From Panaeolus papilionaceus (taxonomy: Eukaryota > Basidiomycota > Agaricomycetes > Agaricales), in contig JADNRZ010000003.1 of the NCBI GenBank assembly GCA_015501605.1, positions 1-64,000 of the forward strand: 64,000 nucleotides of DNA, given 5' to 3'. A model generated the notes under the pieces. The model searched no databases. It was not told the DNA's origin and was given only the letters and a program-made list of their open reading frames with translations. Position 1 is the first letter of the stretch, and each line of letters starts with the position of its first letter. Made by a program: the position numbers and the translations under genes. Below are positions 57,455 through 64,000 of the stretch, in pieces.

Positions 57455-58182
57455 CTAATGGATGCCTGTAGCGGCGGGAATAACTGCCTCCTCGTCTCGT
57501 CCTGAATAAAAAAAAATAGTATTAGACGTTGCAAATGTGTAGACAACGGCTGAGGAATGGTAGGAGATAACAGCAAGTGCTTTGTTCTCCACAAACACTC
57601 AACCGCAACCTCAAACTACAACCCTAACCGGATAGGCGAAGACTCACCCTCATAAAACTTCTGCAAAAAGGTTTTTTGTGGCCTGTCCTGTGGCTCAAGG
57701 AGAATTCCCAACACATGGTCTGTCTGCTTCCAGCAGTTCATGGTTTCTTGATAGTCCTGGTGGCTCTTTATAAGGAGGACGTCAATTGCGCGTTGGTCGG
57801 TGACGTTGCGGTTTCGCTCAAAGCGTGCACGGAGCGCATGGCGAACTTGAGCAGGAGATTCGCTCAGCGAGTACAGAGCACAGATTTCGGGTGCCTAAGT
57901 GCATTAGAATTTAGTCGCCGATGGTTTGGTTGGTTCATTGTTGAGGATTGAGAAGTCGCGTTCATGAGCATGATTTTAACGCCGTGGTATTAAGAAAATT
58001 GACATAAAAATGCGCATATAATCAGCAATTCTGGCACAGTTCAACAACAATAGCCAAGCTGGACATCTAATACTCACCGAACGGTACCATTCCCTATAAA
58101 GACTAAGTACCCTCTGTCTTGACTCCTGGGTGCCCAAGGAAGTCCTGGTTGCCTTGGCGAGTCGAGCAGGTATCGTGGACAT
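57455..58182 (-). CDS. NADH:ubiquinone oxidoreductase subunit NDUFA6/NB4M (LYR protein, 132 aa)
   Basis: Accessory LYR-motif subunit of mitochondrial complex I, sitting on the matrix arm with an acyl carrier protein. Exons 58078-58182, 57648-57894 and 57455-57501 (minus) sum to 133 codons. MSTIPARLAKATRTSLG starts the protein and VLSLYREWYRS carries the LYR motif. The family core follows: APEICALYSLSESPAQVRH, then LRARFERNRNVTDQRAIDVL, DYQETMNCWKQTDHVLG and RPQKTFLQKFYEG, ending EEAVIPAATGIH. The length is normal for the family. An in-frame continuation past the second exon's donor (ESSPIRLGL then stop) is intron sequence or an alternative end. Confidence 0.93.
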
Positions 58183-59080
58183 TTTTGCCTGGTTGGGTAT
58201 GAGGAGGCAGGCAGGGAGAAAGCGTAGTGGAGGTCGTCGTCGTCGACGATGAGAGGGCAAGAGGAACAACCCGGTTTGTCTGTGGCGTGTGGAACAAATA
58301 TTGTCAACCGAGATGGCCACGCTCTTTTGCGCTTGACGCAACTTGCTCTCAACCACCATCACCAAGTCCACAGTTTGAGTACTTATCCCAGTTCTTGGAT
58401 GCTAGTACATATATGCTATGTGCTAGCTTACTGGATTGTTTGATTCTACTACAATTTTCTGGCAAAGACTCCTGAATCTCCTGGGGCTGGGTCATTTGCA
58501 GGGTTGAAACCGTGGAACCATACCTTAAAACTCGACAAAAACACGCGCTTATAATTCATCTCTGTTCTATCTAGAGTAGCAACCGATGTATTTCTTTTGG
58601 AAATGAGCTGGTCTTCCACAACATAACTCATCCCTGAGGATCTGGCTCACCTGGGAGGTCTTTTTACTTGCATTTTTTGTTCACATCCTGTTTCTCTATC
58701 TCAGATTATTTACTTGCAAAGCTAGTCATCACTTTTTCGAGATCTCTGGTTTGACTCGCTCGTTCGTCAAGTTTTACAAGAAACGATGAACAAAACTGTG
58801 TATCATCGCGTTTTAAGCTAGATTTAGGGCCTTGTCAAAGCCTTCGTCTATCCTTTGTGACGTCTATAAATGTTCAAATCGCTCCTAGTGACTGAGTATC
58901 ACCATCGTCCAATTCTTCTGCTCAACTTGAGGAGTTCACGCCACTGGACCTAGATCTGGAAATTCCTCCTGCGCCGCATTTTTAGCGTAATAACACTCCC
59001 TGGCACCTTCAATGAACCCACAGAAACCAGTCAAGTGCTACAATATACACTTTCTTCCTCATTAATCACACCCACAAAAC
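58183..59080. other. Intergenic, no gene recognised
   Basis: Divergent spacer between the complex I gene and the small Ser-rich ORF. ORFs here look random. A CT-rich leader precedes 59081. Confidence 0.45.
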
Positions 59081-59401
59081 ATGTTTCCAGGTCCACATCA
59101 TCAAAGCGCAGCTACGACAACAATATCAATTATACAATCTTCTCCAAGCGTTGGTGGCAGCACTCGCTCTCGGAGCGGATCAATTTCATCATTCATTCAG
59201 TTTGATCCTTTTACTAGTCCAAGCCAGTTTTTTGGTCATAGACACTCGACCCCGACGTTCTCGAGCAACATCCCACCACCTTATCGGTCTATATCGAGCA
59301 ATAAACTGAGCTCAAAGAGAAGAGGGAGGCATAGGTTTTGCTATACACTGCCAGGTGCTCTACCTCTTTCCAGCAGAGAAGAAATTTTGTCCTTGCTGTG
59401 A
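59081..59401 (+). CDS. Small Ser-rich hypothetical protein (106 aa)
   Basis: ATG at 59081 is preceded by a fungal-type leader (CT-rich, CACAAAACATG context). The protein is rich in Ser, Thr and Pro with a basic end: SVGGSTRSRSGSISSFIQFD, SSNIPPPYRSISSNKL, SKRRGRHRFCYTLPGALPL. A PPPY motif could bind WW domains (general knowledge). No known domain; it could also be the first exon of something longer or not expressed. Confidence 0.35.
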   Translation: MFPGPHHQSAATTTISIIQSSPSVGGSTRSRSGSISSFIQFDPFTSPSQFFGHRHSTPTFSSNIPPPYRSISSNKLSSKRRGRHRFCYTLPGALPLSSREEILSLL

Positions 59402-60072
59402 ATGCGATTCTCCCCAACTATACGTGCGTACAGTGGAGGAAGTTCTAATCGATGCCGATTAGATTGTCGAACCCGACGCGTCACCCATGGAATTATGGCT
59501 TCCTCAGCCTTGTATTCAAGGTACACATTTTCATGAAACCTTCGGAAAAATATCGGGTGTTCAGATATTGTATTATGTATACCCCTTGATCGCTGTCTAT
59601 CGACACCATCACTATTCATAACCACTCTCGGTCAACGCGGTGAGACGATACCCATATATATTCCTGATGTACAGCCCACCAACGCGGCGCAGATCAAATG
59701 ATGCGCGTAGATTCTATCAGGAAGTATGTACCGAGTATCTGCTTGGTGCCTTCCTTGGCCTACCGTCCAGCCGGAAGGTAAGCTGTTCCAAAGCTGTTCA
59801 ACACAAACGTTAATAACCTCCCCCAATTCATTACATACGTCATGCATGTCGGGGACAACCCGGGGTCAAACAATTACAGGGAAAGGCTATCAAAGGAGTG
59901 CCAAGCTTGAGAATGGAGCCCACATAATAATCTTCCTGTCAACAAGTGCGTTTTTCTTATATCCGAGCCACCTCATTTTTTCCGCGTTTCTACTTTGGAT
60001 GACCTTTCTACTTGTTTGACCCAGTACCTTCGTGACAATATCGACCCGTTCTGACACGGTACCTTTCTCCGC
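59402..60072. other. Intergenic, no gene recognised
   Basis: Short ORFs on both strands lack motifs. The right part is the promoter of the mucin-like gene. Confidence 0.45.
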
Positions 60073-61405
60073 ATGGCGACCACTACTATCCACATCGATG
60101 ACAGAGATAGCTCTGTTACTTATTCGACTCCTGCCTCAGGACACCATTGGTCAAACCAATCTTCAAGGTCCTCTGATGCATTCCAAAGCACACTTAAGAT
60201 TACCCGGACGCGCAACGCCTTTGCGACAGTTTCTTTTAGAGGTGTGCCCCAACGTCAAATAATAGCTCTTTCTTTCGACTATACGTCTTAAATTTCACCT
60301 AGGAACGTCCATAACGGTTGTTGGAGTTATTGAAGATGGCGGTTCTAGTAATATAGCACCGTCAAGCAGCTACTAGATTGACGGCGGTGATGTCAAAGTT
60401 TACAATGGCGTCCTGACGGCAAACGACCAATACCACGTTCAGTTCTTTAAGTCTGACCCTTTGCCAATGGGACAACATACACTGGTCATTAGGAATTTGG
60501 TAGAGGACTCATTTTTCTGGCTCGATGAATTCATTATCACTCAAGGACCAGAGCCAGTTGACAATTCCCCAGCCTCGACGCCGAATTCTGGTCCGACTTC
60601 AAATCCCACCCGAACGGTCACCGTTGTACAAACTGGCTCCACTGACACTGACACTATCAATACATCTACCAGCTCCCCCAAAAGGACCGCCACCACCTCT
60701 TCTCCAAGCGTGACCGTCGTTGTTCAGGGCAGCTCAACGACGACCATGATACTTCCACAAACGTCTTTACCCAGTACATCACAAAGCCCTGGAGCTGGTA
60801 TAGGGGCAGGAGCCACTGGGAACAATGTGGCGGGGGGTGTTTTCACAAACTCTTCAACAGAAAAAGCACCGGCTCCCTTGGGCGCGATAATCGGAGGTGT
60901 CCTTGGCGGTCTTGCTTTCATCCTTGGCGTTATGTTGGTCTTTCTATGGTGGAGACAACGTTTTCATCAGCGGCAAAAGACTATAAACGTAGGGGAAGCG
61001 GCGAATTGTAAGGACCTTCTGTTTGATTTTTGTTTTATTGACTGATTGCGCATTTTTAAATAAAACATCGTAGCTTGGGGCACGAGACCATCAGGGCAAG
61101 TTTCACCTTTCAGCACTTCCCCTGAACCTCGTCCCTCTATATCACAAACCTACAGGACCGGTCCCAGTTCTGCTTCTGGTAGTAGCAATGCCGACCCAAG
61201 AGCCGCGCTTGTTAGAACATGGAGAGCAACGCTAGGCATGGATGCGCCAGTTGTCGGAAAACGACAGCTTGCTACGACGAATGCCGCAGTTGGCTCACCA
61301 ACTGACACCGACGATCTTCTACCGTCATATCTACCGAATGGACGGCTGCGTACGGGGGAGCAGCTCTTAGATATAACATACCCGCAAGCTCAGAATAAAC
61401 GCTGA
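60073..61405 (+). pseudogene. Mucin-like single-pass membrane protein with in-frame TAG
   Basis: Architecture of a common agaricomycete family: a beta-sandwich-like ectodomain, a Ser/Thr-rich stalk, one TM helix and a cytosolic tail. The first exon starts at MATTTIHIDDRDSSV and splices after FATVSFRG. The second exon reads TSITVVGVIEDGGSSN, then SSSY, TAG at 60374-60376, and in the same frame IDGGDVKVYNG. The family pattern continues with FFKSDPLPMGQHTLVIRN. The stalk is TSTSSPKRTATTSSPSV; the TM helix is LGAIIGGVLGGLAFILGVML followed by WWRQR. The tail, after an intron near 61028, ends TYPQAQNKR at 61405. No signal peptide is evident at the N-terminus. One base (TCG or TTG to TAG) would explain the stop, so I call it a nonsense allele or young pseudogene. 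Confidence 0.6.
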
Positions 61406-62251
61406 TAGGGTGAAATAAAAATATGTTCGTTTTGCAATATCCTCACTCCACGGTCCGAGGTTACAGGAGGCTTCTCTCATTTTCCGGACCTAGTAAGGCT
61501 CGGCATTCGAAAGTTTGACACGAATAATGTTTGTTGACAGATATCTGATATGAAGGAAGAAATAAAAAGGCAACGGTATAAGCCTGCAGTGGTCAAGGCG
61601 ACTAGCGCTCACCTTGTCATGATAAGCGCTCCTGCGGACATGACCGGGTCTCGGCCTATTATTATATGAACTAGGTGGAGTCACTAGACCCGGTAGAGTG
61701 GAACGATATTGGATTATAGACTAAGATAGCGTGTTTGCACTACTGAAACAATTAGTACTTCATAATTAGATGAGCGTTAATTTGGGACCAAATGAAGAGT
61801 TGAACTCGCCGTGAACACTTGACACCGGCTGAAATCATTCGCAACCCAAAATTGGCCACAACGCTTTACACACGACTGAGGAGCTGCTGACGGCTGTTTC
61901 TCAGCGCACATAGCCCATTTGACCTCAACCGTGACTCAGCTTGGGCCTCAGTTCTCCAGATACATACATACATATGCATTTAAAGGGTGGATATCTCGTG
62001 AGACAATCGTAATTCTCAGGCGTGATCAGAGAATCCAAGGAGCTACTTTCACAAACATACATACATTGCAAACTAGTGGGAGAGGAGGTAGACACGACTA
62101 TAGGCATATGGGTGGTACAAAAACATCAACCAAGGAGGGTATCACAAAAGAGCGACAATATTTCAAGAAATCCCAGCGATACAGAAAAATCCAGGGCAGC
62201 ATCCAACACTCCCAAGACCGCTTCAAATTTTTCATGCTACACCCCAACTCA
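61406..62251. other. Spacer between convergent genes
   Basis: Holds the 3' ends of the mucin-like gene and the GH79 gene. ORFs antisense to the GH79 3' end are shadows. Confidence 0.5.
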
Positions 62252-64000
62252 TTAAACCATAACGACTCCCCATCCAGCCACAACCGCAAAACCAAGCACC
62301 ACAGCCGCCCCTTCAGCACTCTTCCACATCCTCTCCCTCGCCTCCCTCGCCGCACTAATACTCCCCTCACTCGTACTCGACAGCCCCTCCCTGCTCACCC
62401 AATGCCCATTCGAAGTAGCTAACACACTCGGATCAATCGAAGCCGTATTATGCACCCTCGTCTTCGCCGTCGTCGCAAAGGTCTCGGACGGCGCCGCAGC
62501 CGTCTCTGTCAAATCCGCGAAAAACACCAACGCAGCAGCAGGCGCCGGTACGCGTATCTCACAAACCGTCGACCCGCTCCCGTCTGTCGCAGGCGCACAT
62601 GGGGCGTTTTGGATATCCTCCCTACCCATGAGACGTCCGTCTGATTGGAAGTTGAGGCCAAATGTCTGGCCTGCCCATGTTATGTTGCCCTTTTGACTTA
62701 CAGAGGCAGCAGAGAGGTATTTGACTTTGACTTGCGAAGGAGTAGGGCCACCTGCTGGGATTGTGAGGCCTATGGTGAGATCGCTGGCGCCGCTGTTGTC
62801 TGAGACGAAGTTGATGAGGAGAGCGCGAGAGAGTTGACCGTGTTCGTAGATTGCGTATGCAGGTGAGAATATGCTGTTCCCGTTTGCTTGTACGTCGAGG
62901 ACTTGAGTTGTGTTGGTGCCACCGAGAGCTTCAGCCATGACGAGAGCGGAATAGTAAATGGGACCGATGGTCCATTGACGGAAAGTACTCTGATTTGTGG
63001 GAGGAGCTATGAAGAAACGCGAATGAGCTTTGAATCGAGGATGCACATAACGCGGTACTCACGCGTAAAAGGATTGTAAAAGACGTTTTGTCCACCAATA
63101 TGGAACAATGCTCCGGAAAAGTTCGAATAAGCCATTTGCATCCCGTAGTCCAATCCCCAGAGCGCAGCACCAAAACTATCAGAAACGCCAGGGAAACCAC
63201 CACACGAGGCTGTATTCGTTTCGAACATCAGGAATTCTTTGCCTTTTGTTTGAGCCAAAGCCGTCGAAGCAAGATACGGGGTAATGACAGACTGCCCGGC
63301 AGTGTGATTGAGGAACGTTGGGAACATGTCTTGCGGGTTGCGTTGCGTGCCGATTCCGAACTGAGCAAAACAATTGTCGGTTGGATAACTGAGAAGAACA
63401 AAGGAGTGAATTAGTTGAGGGTTCAAGGTCACTTAATGAGCGAACCCACTGTTCGACAGCAAGAAAAGCAAGACTGTCGGTATATGTATCAATGAACCCC
63501 GTATCCCAGACCATCTCAGGCGTCCACGCGCCGGAGTTTACATTAGGTCCAATGAGGAGATTCTTCTTCGGAATATTGTCATCGGCATTCACCGCATTAA
63601 CAAGTACGCCAAATTCGCCAAAGTAGTCGTACTGGTTGTAGGTCTAAGTCCCATTTAAAGTAAAGTCAACAGGTGTGGGACTATCGTATGTGTAGAGTGG
63701 TGGCTTACTTGTGGTCTGTGGCCATGAGCAGCGTACAAATCTGGCTCATTGCCTACTTGCAATCCAATGAGGTAGTCTCCGAGGATTTGCTGACCTTTCT
63801 CAGCAATCCCCAGACGAAGGTTTTCTGTGTCGTTGAACGGAATGCCGAGGTACCACCTAACATTAACCAACGACGAAATATTACGCAGCATGTAAAGTAG
63901 CTCTGGCGTAAAGAGAAGGGGAGGAGTTTGCGTCTAGAAGAAATTATAAATCAATTAAATTAAAATAGATAAATAGGAATTCATCACTGACTGGATTAGA
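62252..64000 (-). CDS. Glycoside hydrolase family 79 (beta-glucuronidase-like), 5' end outside window
   Basis: Secreted or wall-anchored enzyme removing glucuronic acid or related sugars from arabinogalactan or heparan-like glycans (family knowledge). Exons visible on the minus strand begin at the right edge (63992-64000) and at 63933 (TQTPPLLFTPELLYMLRN). Catalytic blocks are QVGNEPDLYAAHGHRPQ (acid/base Glu in NEP) and KEFLMFETNTASCGG (nucleophile Glu). DSFGAALWGLDYGMQMA and the GH79 C-terminal beta-sandwich (FRQWTIGPIYYSALVMAEAL ... KYLSAASVSQKGNITWAGQT) follow. The protein ends in a hydrophobic tail (GAAVVLGFAVVAGWGVVMV) typical of a GPI-anchor signal. The N-terminal part, including any signal peptide, lies beyond the window. 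Confidence 0.9.

Noticed and set aside
1..64000. Transposable elements, CRISPR arrays, viral genes, biosynthetic cluster
   Set aside because: No transposase, reverse transcriptase, integrase, terminal repeats or target-site duplications were seen. The organism is eukaryotic, and no PKS, NRPS or terpene synthase motif is present.

Overview
The window looks like nuclear chromosomal DNA of a mushroom-forming basidiomycete (Agaricomycetes). Genes are densely packed and cut by many short GT..AG introns of about 45-65 nt. They include basidiomycete-expanded families (F-box/LRR-like proteins, AIG1-like G-domain proteins, a DUF6534-like membrane protein, mucin-like single-pass proteins) beside conserved housekeeping genes. 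There is no rRNA, no CRISPR and no recognisable transposase or reverse transcriptase. Identifications come from reading motifs and from memory of the families; no database search was run. Where I give exon joins, I read the splice sites myself and the coding length divides by three.

Layout. 1-235: decayed fragment duplicated from the alpha-mannosidase gene. 1.2-4.4 kb (-): SF1 (UPF1/DNA2-like) helicase. 4.7-5.8 kb (-): decayed WDR79/TCAB1-like WD40 gene. 6.2-7.7 kb (-): F-box protein. 8.1-13.1 kb (-): intron-rich vacuolar-type GH38 alpha-mannosidase, divergent from an MFS anion permease (13.7-16.1 kb, +). 16.7-17.5 kb (-): first member of an orphan three-exon family. 18.3-19.6 kb (-): truncated RING-CH membrane E3 remnant with an in-frame stop. 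19.8-22.3 kb (-): S9C acylaminoacyl-peptidase. 23.0-29.3 kb (-): SNF2 ATPase with embedded RING (Rad5/Rad16/Uls1 type). 30.3-32.5 kb (-): two more orphan-family genes on a 1.35-kb tandem duplication. 33.1-37.7 kb (-): a giant VosA-like velvet regulator with a Q/P-rich tail and a uORF in its leader. 40.8-44.0 kb (-): two paralogous G-domain proteins. 45.7-46.8 kb (+): PDAP1/PP28. 47.3-50.9 kb (-): 1202-aa PPR-like mitochondrial protein. 51.2-53.0 kb (+): SR splicing factor with a 900-nt intron. 53.7-56.3 kb: possible secreted-peptide relic and a DUF6534-like membrane gene of doubtful integrity. 57.5-58.2 kb (-): complex I LYR subunit NDUFA6. 59-61.4 kb (+): a small Ser-rich ORF and a mucin-like membrane protein with an in-frame TAG. 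62.3-64.0 kb (-): GH79 glycosidase running off the window.

How they fit together. This is mostly an ordinary eukaryotic gene neighbourhood, not one operon-like system. Two themes stand out. One is genome stability and gene regulation: SNF2-RING, SF1 helicase, velvet, SR protein. The other is local duplication and decay: the mannosidase copy, the orphan-family tandem array, the G-domain pair, and several genes with apparent stops, frameshifts or truncations. The best candidate for something undescribed is the orphan family, which has three copies, a conserved exon phase and a shared upstream motif. Next come the SNF2-RING protein with several SUMO-interaction-like motifs and the oversized velvet protein.
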